Shown here piece by piece: positions 12,222-24,532 of a stretch of DNA of 64,000 nucleotides (position 1 is its first letter; the number at the start of each line of letters is the position of its first letter). Made by a program: the position numbers and the translations under genes. Source of the stretch: Asterochloris sp. CNOR1 (Eukaryota > Chlorophyta > Trebouxiophyceae > Trebouxiales > Trebouxiaceae); contig OZ017747.1 of assembly GCA_963969365.1 (NCBI GenBank), positions 3,968,001-4,032,000 on the forward strand, given 5' to 3'. A model generated the notes under the pieces. The model was given only the letters and a program-made list of their open reading frames with translations. It was not told the origin of the DNA and searched no databases.

Positions 12222-12915
12222 TCAGCTTTTGGGAGGATCTGGCGGCTTTGGCGGTTGCTGCTGGTCAGAGATCTTCTTGGCTTCCTCTTTGCCAGATCTG
12301 CAGCACAGCTGTTGCGTCAGCTATGGCCAACTGGAATGCAACAGGCTCAATGCAGGTCTAAGCTCACTTTGCAGCCTGGCTTCCTTCCTCCTCAAGCCAG
12401 GTGCGTATGTGCTTGAGGTTCTGCCGCAGAGTTGTGGTTCCTCTGCGCACATCTGTCTTCATGAGGTAGAAGACACTGCCCACCCCAACTGCAGCAGGAG
12501 AGCATGTCTTGTGTTCAGCTCAAAAATTGGGTGAAATTTGTGCAAACTTGTTGGCATGAACAGAGACTCGATCACTTGGACAAATGCAGCACAGCTCAGG
12601 GTCTCACTGACGGTGATGAGGAAGTTGCTCCAGGCCATGGTGTGCTGGGCAATGGCCATTGACTTTCGTTCAACCTCGACCTAGGCAGGCCATCGATGAT
12701 CTAGAGCAGTCTCGGCTCAAGCAAGCAATGCCCATCTCAAGCATACTGCTCCGACCCACATATTGAGAGAGGTTTGACTTATCATGCCCAGCAGCTGTGT
12801 GAACCTGCGTAATCGCTTTCAATGCACCGTCGGTGAGGACTTTGTAGCTACACAGAGCGCTTTTGGCCAACACGTCATCTGTGGCCTCTAGGCCAGTGCC
12901 ACCACCGTGTAGCAT
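12222..12915 (-). CDS. Small single-span membrane protein, function unknown
   Basis: Four short exons join in phase on the minus strand: 12915-12805, 12680-12608, 12488-12368, 12297-12222, giving 126 residues. The protein has a polar N-terminus (MLHGGGTGLEATDDVLAK) and one hydrophobic stretch (NFLITVIGVGSVFYLM). A basic amphipathic segment follows (KTDVRRGTTTLRQNLKHIR, then TWLEEEG), and the tail is Lys/Pro-rich (PPKPPDPPKS). This looks like a tail-side membrane anchor with a short coiled segment. I do not recognise the family. The phase agreement across three introns and the charged-then-hydrophobic pattern argue that it is a real gene. An upstream exon carrying a targeting peptide cannot be excluded. 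Its start codon is 57 bases from that of the divergent IPT/G8 gene, and its end converges on NF-YB. Confidence 0.7.
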
Positions 12916-12972
12916 TTACAGCAGCCCAGATGAAGCATTAAATGCCATAGTGACCATCGGTGGCCAGCCAGC
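12916..12972. promoter_or_regulatory. 57-bp gap between divergent start codons
   Basis: Only 57 bases lie between the ATG of the small membrane protein (minus) and the signal-peptide ATG of the IPT/G8 protein (plus). If both starts are right, the 5' untranslated regions overlap or are extremely short, and each promoter must lie partly inside the other gene. No motif stands out. Confidence 0.4.
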
Positions 12973-15900
12973 ATGCTCTCAATGTTATGGACTGGACTTC
13001 TATTCATGCTGTTGGCAAAAGCTGCAGCCCAGGCAGGGTCCCTGAACAGGCAAGAAGTGATTGATGATTGCACACAGCACATGAAAGTTGGATTCCCATG
13101 TGTTTAGCCTCCTGCAGGATAGATCCAGCCCCAGCACCAGCAGGCCAGCTGGTGCACTTCTCTGGAGATTTCAGCACTCTGCTCAGACAGGCTCCAGAAG
13201 GGCAGGGACTGCTCCTGCAAATTGGTAAGACATGCCTTGCAGTGCAGAGGCAGGAGCACTCCATTTATCAGGACCGCCATCGTCCATCCTGCAGGTTCAC
13301 GTGCGTGCACCATTCCTGCCCCCGACTCCAGCCTGCGGGGGCAGCTCACGGCCAGCAACATCAGCTGCTCAGCTCCTGCAGACCTGCCAGCTGGCGGCTA
13401 CAATGCTAGCATGCAGCTTGTGGGCAGTGGCTTGACACCCTTGCAAGTGAGTGCGGGGCATCACCCTCGCCCTTGTTAACACCACCCTTGCTGACTGCAG
13501 CTGACCAAGGCCCCCAGAGCAGCTGTCGTTCAGCTGTGCAGCTGGCTTTGTGCCAATGTCACCAGCTCACCCAACTGCCTCCTGTCCTGCAGCTGCCTTT
13601 GCTGGCAGGGAAACCCTATGCAGTTGAGCTAGTGCCCTTCATTGGCAACCTGTCACATCAGGCAGGAAGCAGAGCTGGGGGGCTCAACATCACAGCCTCA
13701 GGTGCTCCTCAGCAGCTGCCTACCTGATGCTGTGAAATCATGCGTGTCATCCTTGCAAGCTGCTTGCTCGCCCTCGGCTGCATCTCACCTGCCTCCTGCG
13801 GATGCAACCCACTCCCTTTTTATCCCCGTCATCTGCACCCTTGGTGCTGTGCATTCTGTTTGTGCAAATTTGCAGCTTTTGCTTGCTGGGCGGGTGCCCA
13901 TCTAATGCCTGCATGGCTGCAGGTGCTGGCTTTTTGGGGATGACGCCATCAGATATACAGGTGCTGGTTGGCGCTGCACCCGCCACAGTCCACACTGTTT
14001 CCCAGACCAGCATTGTCTTTGAGACACCACCGCTGGGCACTGGCACTGGGGCTGCCCTGGTGAGCTGCAGAGCCTGACGGCCACCAGCCTGCAAGTCAGC
14101 TAGCCTCGCAGTCCAGGGCTATCAGCGCAGGCCAACATCAGCACCATGCCCTTGTCAGCTGCTGCCTGCGGCGGGTGATGATGGTCATGTTGCTGCCAGC
14201 GCCGCGGGCTGAGCATCAGGCAGCCTGAAGAGGCTGCTGCCGCATGGTTCTGCTGACTGCACCAGCTTAATGGTGGCATGTCCTTACTCATAACTGGCCT
14301 CTTGCGTCCATGCAGGTCGTGGTCATGCAGAGCACTGCGCAGAGTATCTGTGGCAGCGGCGTCTGCCATTTCACCCCTGATCCCATTCTCACACCGAATG
14401 TGACAGGTGAACATGGCGGCCAGTTGTCTTGGCAATCCTTACCCGTAAAACGAAGCTCAAACTGGCACTAGCCCAGCTGATCCTGTCCCGAGAGCGCTGA
14501 CATGCAAGCAGCTTGCAGGTTTGCAGGTGACTTCAATGGCTGGTGCCCAGCAGCTGCAGCTGACTGGCAGCGGCTTTGGCCAGGACATGCGGGACGTCAG
14601 GGTCACAGTGGCCATGCAGGTGCGCGCCGTGTGACACATGGTTAAGCCTTCACGCAGCAGCCAGACTCTGCCAGCGGCAAGGGCATCATGGGTTCCTGCC
14701 CTCCGTCAAGTGCTGACCGAAGGTGTGCATCCAGGCAGACCATACAGCTGGCTTGGCATTGACATCTGCCGGTGCCTGGCATAAGTGTCTTTGGTGGAGC
14801 AGTCTTTCCTGAGGGAAGGCCAAGCAAAGCATCTGAGGACACCTGCAAACATGACCTGTCCCCTAACCCCAGACCTCTGCTCGGCAGGACTGCGCCATTA
14901 TATCTGGCAGCAACACAGCCATCACATGCAACCTGCCCAGCCAGACAGCTGCCGGCACTGTTGCAGTCAGGCTGCACAGGTATGGCTTAGGGGACGCCCA
15001 GCACCAGGGGCCGGGAGCGCCTTTTACTGTGACCAGCCAGCTGCGGCTGGGGGACCTGAACGTCACTGGAGTGTCGCTTTGGGGGGGGCTGCCAGTGTCC
15101 CTGTCAGGCAAGTTGCTGGAGTCCTCTCTTGTGGGTTTTGCACCAAACAAGCTGCCTGCTATCAGCGAAGCCAACCAGTGTGACTAGGCAATTGCTGCGG
15201 GGGATCTGAATTTCACTGGAGTATCTTCGGGTGCTGGGCCGTCACATTGGCCTGTCCAGATAACTTTAGGGGTTGCTTTTTCTTTGCATGTCAAGGACTA
15301 CGTTCAGCCCCTGTGCTGAATGTATGCTGGGCTATGCTTGCTGTAGCAGTCAAAACAGAAGGCCTGAGGAGTATTCAGGGCAGCAGGTACTTTGCAGGGC
15401 AAGTATGGAGCATTGCCATTGCTGACTTGAGCTGCAGGTGCCTGTTTCCCCACTGCCCTGTCAGCCCATTGAAGTCAGCTTGTTGTGTTTGCAGGCTCCG
15501 GCTTTGGTGCCAATGCGTCAGCCGTCAATGTCACAGTGGGCAATGCCTCAGCACAGGTGACAGGTGTCCAGCCCACGTCGTTGACATTCGTTGTTCCAGC
15601 CAAGGCAGACCAGTCCACAGATGGCCCAGTCACCTTGACTGTCGGGGTGAATGGCCAGGCTGCAAGCACTGAGGTTCCTTACAGCGCTGCCAACACCCCG
15701 GTTGTGTCCTCGGTGGAGCCGCTGCTGGTCTCAGCAGCAGCCGCTTCTCGGATCGCCCTGTTAGGGACTGGGTTCACTGCCAATGCAACGGAGGTGAGGC
15801 CGCATACTCTCTGTGCGTGCAGGCATGGGTGCTGGTTGGTGAGTCACTTGTGCACACGGGTCGGTGCAGCAGATGTGCGCACCACAGCAGGTGGGCCTTT

Positions 15901-18900
15901 CTGCTGATGAGCATGGGCAGGTCGCAACCTGCTGCAGGTGCACATCGGAGGCTGGCCCTGCCGTATCGCACAGCTCAGCGCCACAAACCTCACCTGCCTG
16001 GTTGGGCCCGGCGGCCCCACCGGGCTGGCCGCAGTAGAGGTCTCTGTGCATGGCCATGGCGCGGCCGTCGGCAACGCAACCCTGGCGCGTGTCTTCCAGC
16101 TCAACAGCGTGGAGCCCACCTCAGGCAGCCAGGCAGGTCAGCTGCGGCCCCAGCTGAAAATCTGACTTGATTGGGCCGCAGTAGGCTGACATCCCACTCA
16201 CAATGCCGCTACCAGCACAACCCCTGGATGACTGCTGCTTCCTGGCTGCCTATTTGCATGCAGCTATCAGTGTTTGCGGCGATGCCAGGCTCCAGTCAGA
16301 TTTTGCATGCTGCTGCAGGTGGCACCATTTTGAGTCTGCAGGGCATCGGCCTTCCCAGCAACCTCACGCAGGGGCTCAGCATCCTGTTCCCTGGTGTGTC
16401 TGGGGCATCCTGTGCCATCCTGAATGGGTCCACCACCAACTTGACATGTGTCACAGCCGCAGCGCTGCCAGCCACCAGCGATGCTGGCACCAGGAGCAGC
16501 ATCTCCCTGGTGCACCACAGGGTCACAGCAGACAGCCAGCCTCAGACGCAGCAGGAGGCTGCCGCCAGCTTGCAGGCTCTGGCACAGTCAGCCGCCACCG
16601 CAGCCTCATTGCCAGCCTGGGCTGCAGCGCTGCCTGCCAGCCCCAGCACAGGTGCAGGGGCAGCAGTGGCCGACCTGCTGCTAGCAGGTGCCACATATGT
16701 CGCTGGAAGGGACAGCCCCTTTGTCGAGCCCAACACGCTGCCTGCCCCCAGCACCACATCCATTGTGGTGCAGCCTGGGGCTGAAACTGAGGCTGAGCTT
16801 CTGGCTGCTGCCGCGGGGGCCAGCTCACCCAGCGCAGCCCCGGCTGAGGCCCCCGCAGCAGCCAGCTCCTTTGCTGGCTCTGTCTCTGCCGATGCACCCA
16901 CTGGCACCACTGACACGCCTCAGCCAACGACAACTCTTGCACCGAGCAGCCCAGCTGACAGCAGCGGCAGCCAGAGCCTGATTGATGGCCGCCGCCTGCA
17001 GCAGGCACCCCCAATGGACAAAGACGCTGGCAGAGGGCAGCTGTTGAGGGGGCACCATAGGCACCTCCTGCAGCAGCCTGCTGCTGGGCCCAGCTTCCTG
17101 TTTGCGGCTGCTGCCACGCCACAAGCTGGGCAGGTGTCGCCTGGTGCCTCCCCATCGGGGGCAAGCATCAGCATTGACCTCACCAACCTGCCCACAGGCA
17201 CCGCCCCCACAGCTGTGGACGTAAGGCTGCTGCAAGCGCAGGGTGGCGCAGCCCCGCCATCATGGGCTGACTTCCAGCAGCTGCCGCAGTGTGCAGTGCA
17301 GGCAGTGTCGTCCACTGCTGTCACCTGCACGCTTCCCAACACTGCCATGGGCGGCAGCTATGCAGCTGTGGTGCATGTCGACCCTGTGGGGTTTGCAGCC
17401 CAGATGCCGAGTTTCACAGTCCAGCCAGTGATCACGTCTATCAGCCCCAGTCAAGGTGGGCAGTGCTTGTACCTGTGCAGGGCACTTGAACCACGCTGTC
17501 CTGCATGCTGAGGCAATGATCAGCAGGTGCCGCAAGCCTCACCTGAATCCGCTGTTGCAGTGCTGTTTCCAGGAGTCCCGCTATATGTTGTTCCAACATC
17601 AACCGCAATGCTGCAGGCTCTCTGGCAGGGCGCCCACTGACAATCTTTGGCCGAGGGTTTGTGAACGACACCTCCAGCCTCACAGTGCTGGTGGGGGGCC
17701 AGCCCTGCGCACTTCAGGCTGCCTCTGCCTTCAACATCACCTGCAGGGCCCCAGCAGCTGCCCAGGAGCAGGCAGCAGCTGTGCAGGTGACCTGCCTGGC
17801 AAGGCAGGCTCATGCACACGCAGCTGTGATTGGGCGCTGATTTGAAGCTCCAAAGGATGTCTTGGCCCATCATGGCCTCCAGCTTGTCAAGGCTGTTCAA
17901 CATAAGCTGGCAGAACATCATCCGTGCTGCTGCACGCATCAGTCCACCTCATGTGCTTGGCTGAAGTCTTGTGCGCTTGACTGAAGCTCTGTTCCTGATG
18001 AATGTCTGCTGCCTGTGCAGGTGGCGGTGAACAGCGTCCTCAGCGGGACCAGTCTGCCCGCCCTGCAGCAGTGCAGCTGCGCCCCAACGGGAGCCGCTGC
18101 TCCCGCCCAGGCCGAGCCAAGTGCTCCAGAGGCGGCCCCTGCCTCTGAGCCGCCGTCACCTGCCGCAGCCAGCCTTGCAGAGGGGGCCCCCTCTGTGGTG
18201 GCAGAGGATGCCGGCACCAACCCCCCCTTGTCCACAGCTGCAAGCGGGCGGCGCCTGCTGCAGGCACCAGCCGCTGCGCCCAGTGCAGGTCAGCGTCCGC
18301 AAACTGCCCGGAACCCCCCTTCACTGTTCAGGACATGGTCACGGTTCTACCTGAAAGGCTGTAAGGCAGCTGACCAGGCTGCAAGCAACGCGTGGCTCCT
18401 CTTCAGATGCCGGTGCTGTCTGTGAGGGGCAAGGCCAAAGCCTGCACGCGGCCATCCTGTGGGCCATCCCTGTGGGAGGCCTGTGCCTGTCAGGCGGCTC
18501 TCCCGATCCTGGCACTGCTGACCTGCTTGCCTGGTGACCTGCAGGGTCTGGGCACAGCTGCTGCACATACAGCTACCTGAGCAGTCTGACACCAACAGTG
18601 GACTCTGTTGAGGGCCTGTCTGCTACCGGAGCAGGCGCTGGAGGGTTTGTCATCAGGTGGGCAGCATGCTTTGCCCCATCTGCGGCTGCTTGTTCCCGCC
18701 AGGCTGACAGTTAGGTTGCGGCGCTCCCATATGCAGCTGTGCAGGCGATGCATGGAGGGCGCAGCATGGTCTGTGAATGCTCATGGTGGCGTCTTGCAAG
18801 ATTGCTCTGCTGCCTGCAGGGGCCAGGGCTTTGGCAGCTCCACCACACAGAACCAGGTCACACTCACTGCAGGCAACCTCACCTTCACCACCACATTGAA

Positions 18901-21900
18901 CGCCTCGTCTTCCACTCAGGCAAGCTTACCATGCTGAAGATTAACAAGCTTTCGGGAACATACATGACCAGGACTTTTGAGTAGGGTCGTCAGTGCATCT
19001 GGCTGGCTTGTATGTGGGGCCTTCCAGCCAGTCAGATCATCACACTGTCTCAGCACCAAACGGCTTGAGACTGCAGCGCATCACCTTCCTGCCTGGATGG
19101 TGAAGTTGATATCTGGTGTGCTGCAGGTCTCAGGCTCCTTCCAGAATCTGCCGGCAGGCCAGTGGGCGCTGCAGCTGCTGGTGGCAGGAGCAGGCTACGC
19201 CCTCATGCCGGCAGACGCCCAGCACACCAGCACCCTGCAGGCTACAAGCATTTCACCTTCCACTGGTGGCCTCTTTGGGGGCCTCACAGTGCAGGTTCAG
19301 GGCAGCGGTATCGATGGCACCAACAGCTGGCGGTCCAGGTGGGTTAGATTATAAGCGCAGCTGTGTCACCTCACATGCTCCTGGATATGCCATCCCACAC
19401 ATGAGCTGCACATGTGCTGCATGGACTACAAAGCATGCTAATCGCAAGCACCAGAACTTCTACAACCCCTGTGCGGCCTTTGTTTACCTTGCATATCCCA
19501 GCGTCTGGCAGCATAGAACCAGCGTCTGGCAGCAGATGACGCCCACTGTGCCGCTGCTGCAGCGTGACGGTGTGTGGGGTGCCCTGCGCCTTTGTGAGTG
19601 CCAGCTACAGCAGCTACGGCTGTACGCTGGGCCCTTTTCCAAACTCCGCACCTGCCAGTGGAGTAGCAGCGTGCGATGTGGTGCTGACAGTGGGGACTTC
19701 AACAGTGAGTCCCTGCTTCAGCTTCCTGTGCTGACTGATACCAGAGCTTCCGCCAGATGACTCAGCTATTGAGGAATGCATTGCATGTGCAGCTGGCCTG
19801 CCCAGGCCATGTTGTTCAAGAGTACATGCTGCAGCTGGAGGAGCACCAACCCAGACCTCGTAGCACAGAGTACCCTGAGGCGCATAGGAACAGCTGTTGT
19901 GCAGCCTGAGAGGGCCTGCAGTGAAGCAGTGGCTCCTCATGCAGGTCACAGTGTCTCAAGCCTTCCTGCTCACTGCAGCCCTGTGGCAGCCTGAGACCTC
20001 ATGTGGCACTCTGCAGGGTGCCTGCATAGTGTAGGTCACAGTGCCGTAAGCCCTCCTGCTCACTGCAGCCCTGTGACAGCCTGAGAACTCCATGCAGCAC
20101 TCTGCAGGCCACCCTGCCCGCGGCATTCACCTTCAACAACACCCTGAGCCCCATAGTCACCTCAGTGGAGCCCGCCTACGGCAGCTCCAGCGGCGGCACT
20201 CTCATCACGCTGACAGGCTCTGCCCTGGCCCCCCTGGCTGCCAGGCCAGGTGGTGCGGTCATCCTGGAGACCGACTTCTTCCAGACGGCTGTGCAGATCG
20301 GGGGCGTGCCTTGCCAGGTCAGCATGGGTCCCCAAACACTCGAACCACAGGTTTGAATGCCCCAGCTGCTGCTTAGCTCAGGACATGCTGCAGCAACGTT
20401 GTGCACACTGCTGGGCTGGTCAGCCACGCAACAGTGTGGCTTGGCGCAAAACTCCCTGGCGCTCTCAGACCTGCAGTCCCTTGTTGGTCTCAGGCCGGGG
20501 TGGCATGGCGCCTGCCCAGCCCTGCTGCAGCCCACTGCCCTGTCCTGGCTGCCATGCAGGTGCTGAGCAGCAACCTCACGGCACTGACCTGCGCCGTGAC
20601 CCCCAAGACATCCGCCTATGACCCTGCAGCCGGCATGACAGTCCAGGTCGCCTACAGCGGGGCAGCCCAGCTGCAGGCCCCTGGCTATGTATACGCTGAC
20701 AGTTGGCTGGAGCCCAGTTCCTGGCCAGCAGGGTTGCCTGAGGAAGGAGAGGCTGTGCTGGTGCCTGAGGGTGTGACCCTGGTCGTCAACAGCAGCCTGG
20801 CTCCCGTGGGAGCACTTGTTGTCAGGGGAGGCCTTCTGCTGGACCCACAGGAGGTGCGCTGTGGTGCGGCGTCCTGTGCAGCAGGGAGCCCAGCAGGGGC
20901 TTGGTGCCTGCTGCTGCGCTGCATCTCTCTTACTTGCTGCCTGAGGGGGAAGTTCCTGTGCTGGGGTCGCAGTAGCACCCCTGATTGAGACTAGCAGCCT
21001 GGCTGACATGGCAGCCCTTCGCATCGGAGGAGGCCTTCTGCTGGACCCACATTTGGTGTGCTGTTATGTGGTACTGCGTGAAGCTTACAGCAGCATGGGC
21101 AGGCCCACCAGGCGCAGGCCCACCAGGCGCAGGCCCACCAGGAAGGCATGTGCATTGCGCCAATGGGCAAAGGAAGCAGCTTGAGACAGGAGTGGCAGCC
21201 AGCACCTGTCATGGCCCCTGCCAATGGGGGCCACCATAGCGCAGCCCTAGTGTGCGGAACATGTTGTGCTCGAAAATGTCCGGTGCCCTGCAGAAGCCAT
21301 GCACTGCTCATGACGCATCAACTGCTGCCTGCAGGACCTGACCCTGCAGGCCACTCACATTGTCTTGGACGGCCCCAACTCCTTCCTCCGCTGCCAGAGC
21401 AGTCAGCAGACTGCAGCACACACAGTGTCCATTGTTCTCGAGGCTGCAGGGGACTTGAGTCTGGGTAAGCTGCTGCCTCGCTGAGCGCTATGCCGGGCCT
21501 CCGTGAAGGGAGGCGCCATGTGTGACCTGAGGCACCTGGTCCTCCTCGTCTGGCTGACAGCTGTGTACTGGGACCCTGTGTGGCCTGGCATACGGCGCTG
21601 TGCTGGCGACCCGTCCACTTCTGTGCTTCTGGTGGGCATGCATCCCTGGAGTCACCTGGGCAGGCCGGCTTTGGCACCTCGCCACACTGAAGGGCAGCTG
21701 CCAAGCTGGCAAGCATGCGCTCTGCGTGTTGACAGGTGGCGCCTGTGTGCTACAGGGGGCAGGACATTTCCAGGGGGCACGCTGACAGTGGCTGGGGGCA
21801 GCCTGCAGCTGGAGGGGCCTGCACAGGAACCAGTCTGGACCACGGTGGCAGAGGACGCCCCAGTCGGATCCACGCTGCTGCAGCTGGCACAGGCGGCCAA

Positions 21901-24532
21901 CTGGCAGGTGGGTCCCACAGCTGTGCCCCCTTGTGCCTCCCCCATTCAGCACTTGCCTGGCTCGGCAGCTTGTCCCTTGTGGTGGCCCCTCCTTGTGTGA
22001 TACAGTACGGTGGACCCTTCCCTGATGTGTGTGTGGCATGTAGGATGGTTTATAGGCGTACCACTCTTAAACTAGAGTCAAACAGGCACACCTGCCAGGC
22101 AAGGCCACAGGTCTTGACGCTAGGCTCTCCCCATGCCTGCCAGTGATACTGTATTGCCACCTGCATGCTTCAGGGTAGGGACCCTGCTTGTTATGCTGTG
22201 CAGCCTGGCGACGAGCTGCTCATCACCACCACCAGTGCAGCCCCCTATGAGAGCGAGAGGCAGGTGGTTGCGGCTGTGAACGGCACCCAGGTGGCCCTGG
22301 CTGCCCCCCTGCTGTACACCCACGCCGGACCTGCTGCCGGCGGCAGTGGCGCAGAGGTGGCGGTGCTGTCACGCGCTGTGCGCGTGGTGGGGCACCAGGC
22401 TGCCTGCTCTCAAGCCGCAGGCACTGGCAGCCAGGCGGCAGGGTCCGGTGCCTCTGCGCAGAGCGAGCCGGAAGCGCCTGCGCTGCTCCTGGTGAACGGC
22501 AGCCAGGCCGGCCTGCAGCTGTCCCACGTAGAAGTGGTGGGCGGGCCTCAGGTGGGTGAGCGCTCGTGCCACCATGCCTCACCTTCTTCATTCTCTGGGG
22601 TGGTGGTGGAGCTTGATGAGCAATTTCTTGCAGCACCTCAAGGATGACTCTGGAGAGCCAGGGGCGCTGGGGCTTGTGAATGGGCCACTTTGCAGTACAT
22701 ACCCTGGTTGCCTATCTTGAAATCAGGGCTCCCTTGTGCCAGCAGCAGCATGCTCTGGCAAGTTGTGCTGTCCCACCCCATCAGATCTCATGTTATTTTG
22801 GCCCAATGTCATCTTGCCTTCTCTCATCTCATCTTGTGGCTTTAATCACTGCACCTCTCTCATCACATTTCATCTCATGGCGCCTGATGGAAGGGCTGCA
22901 GCTCATGCCATCAGTCTTGCACACGGCCACAACTTGCGCCCTTTTACAGGGTTGTAGTGCCGGAGCAGCAGTGGCGGTTGCAGCGGGGTCATCTCTGCAA
23001 GCCGGCTCCTACATGGCCGGCTGCGTGGTGCATGACAGCCCATCTGGCGGCCTGGCTGTGCAAGGGAATATGCAGGTGCAGTTGCCTGCGCAAGCTGCAA
23101 CCCCGCTGCAATATGTGACACCCAGGCAGATGCTGCCTGCAGCTTGGGCCATGCTTGTGAAACATCTGCCAAGCACCTGTGCCAGTGTTCACATGGGTCT
23201 CACCATGTCAGGCCTGCTTTTGAAGGGGGCAGCATCCCTCACAACCTTTGAAGGAGTGCTGCTGTCTGCTGAAGAGTGGCAACCTGCAGGTGACGTCCGC
23301 AGTGGTGCACAACACCACTGGGCATGGTCTAGCTCTGAGCAGCGGTAGCAACAGCAGCAACCTCACAGTGGCAGGCTGCCTGGTGTCTGCTGCACAGAGC
23401 AGCTCACTGCTGGACAGCAATGCTCAGACGTCAGCCTGCATTCACATCGCTAGCCCCACACTTGCCAAAGTCAGGTGAGAGTGCCCCCTGCGGTGTGCCA
23501 CAAAGCAGCCAGGTTGGCAACCAGCTGCAATCCTCCACTTTCAAGCCTGTGTTGCAATCCCACCCTAGGACTGCTCAATGAAGGGTGCAGCTGTAAGGAA
23601 ATGCTGAGGTTAATTTGTCTCACACCCAGGCACCCTGCCTGCCAGACCAAAAACACCAGTAGCTGCTGGCAGCCTCAGATGGCAGCTGTGCATGCCGTGC
23701 AGGGACAGTGTGGCCGTGGGGTCTGCAGCTTACGGCTTCTGGCTGGACGCTGTGCCCTTGGACAGCAGCGCAGCAGCAGCACCCTCCCAGGCAGTGTTGA
23801 CTCCCAGCAATGCGGTCTCAGGCAGCAGCCCCAGCGGCAGCTCCAGGCTGCCCAGCACCCTGCAGGGCTGCCCAGGGGCTGTGAGCGTCAGCAATTTCAG
23901 CGCCAATGCAGCTCGAGCTTGTGGTCAGCATGGACTGCGGTTGACGGGGTCTTGGCAGGACACGGAGGCGAGCACTGCTCTACAACCTGTCAAGCTTCTG
24001 CAAGTGCCCTAGGTCTGCCTGCAGATGCAGCAACACAGCAGCTTCGACCCAGAACTTGCAGGCCGCCTGTGCTGCAGCAGAAGCTCAGCCTGCCTCAGGC
24101 ACCAATCAGCGGCAGCTTGCCATTGCCAGGCATTGACACAGGCAAACACCTTGCATGCAGGCAAGCTGCCCTGCTGCTAGTCTGGAAGCTTTCACAGCTG
24201 CGAAGAACAGCCAGTATGCAGTGAGCAGCTTGCAGTCAGGTGAGTACTCTCTCTGCTGAGACGGCAGCTGGTGCTTGTCCCTTTCCCCTGCGTGCCCTGA
24301 GCGGCCTCTCTCTTGAATGTGTCCTGCAGGTCCTGTGGAGCTCACAGGGCTCAGCAGCCAGGGGGACTTGGGTGCAGTACAGCACATTGCTTCAAATTCA
24401 GCCCTCTCAGGGCAGCAGGCAGGTGGGAGTGCAGCCACACCTTTCCCAGTGGAGCTGGCGTCCCAGTGGCAAAGTCAGCTTCAGGCAGAAGCTCTGCCGG
24501 ATGGCGATTATCTCAGCATCTCCATGCAGTAA
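12973..24532 (+). CDS. Large secreted IPT/TIG-repeat, G8 and beta-helix protein (fibrocystin/PKHD1-like)
   Basis: Predicted extracellular protein of about 1,870 residues. Exons: 12973-13049, 13118-13224, 13295-13446, 13593-13701, 13923-14059, 14316-14406, 14519-14619, 14888-15107, 15495-15793, 15938-16136, 16319-17455, 17617-17786, 18021-18288, 18545-18656, 18820-18919, 19127-19338, 19563-19704, 20108-20317, 20560-20853, 21335-21464, 21774-21907, 22174-22551, 22950-23075, 23290-23474, 23703-about 24000, 24330-24532. Signal peptide: MLSMLWTGLLFMLLAKAAAQA. Nine or ten IPT/TIG units follow, for example SISPSQGSLAGRPLTIFGRG and SVEPAYGSSSGGTLITLTGS. A G8 domain begins near 20720 (LPEEGEAVLVPEGVTLVVNS) and continues through GGTLTVAGGSLQLEG and QPGDELLITTT. 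A repetitive beta-helix-like part comes last. Two low-complexity linkers carry GRRLQQAP and GRRLLQAP. Donors after 13049, 15107 and 18919 are GC. The last two exons and the C-terminus are uncertain. Confidence 0.85.
19939..20107 (+). repeat. 93-bp direct repeat ending at a splice acceptor
   Basis: In the intron before exon 20108, a block containing cctgctcactgcagccctgt occurs twice at about 93-b spacing. Both copies end in cactctgcag. The second is the acceptor actually used; the first is an equivalent but unneeded acceptor 93 bases upstream. Confidence 0.85.
20827..21060 (+). repeat. Exon-end copy inside the following intron (G8 gene)
   Basis: The last part of exon 20560-20853 (ggaggccttctgctggaccc, near 20827) is repeated exactly at about 21029, 202 bases downstream inside the intron. 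The sequence then diverges, keeping a GGTGTGCTG where the real exon has the GAG|GTGCGCTG donor. Confidence 0.9.
21101..21142. repeat. 15-bp minisatellite, nearly three copies
   Basis: The unit aggcccaccaggcgc is repeated in perfect tandem inside the intron between G8-gene exons 20853 and 21335. This is a simple intronic minisatellite without apparent function. Confidence 0.9.

Noticed and set aside
12459-12915. Transposase remnant on the minus strand
   Set aside because: After splicing, the segment gives a compact 126-residue membrane protein in phase. No transposase motif or terminal repeat is seen.
20176-21024. 282-codon open frame on the minus strand
   Set aside because: Antisense to two IPT/G8 exons whose plus-strand frame matches known domains.
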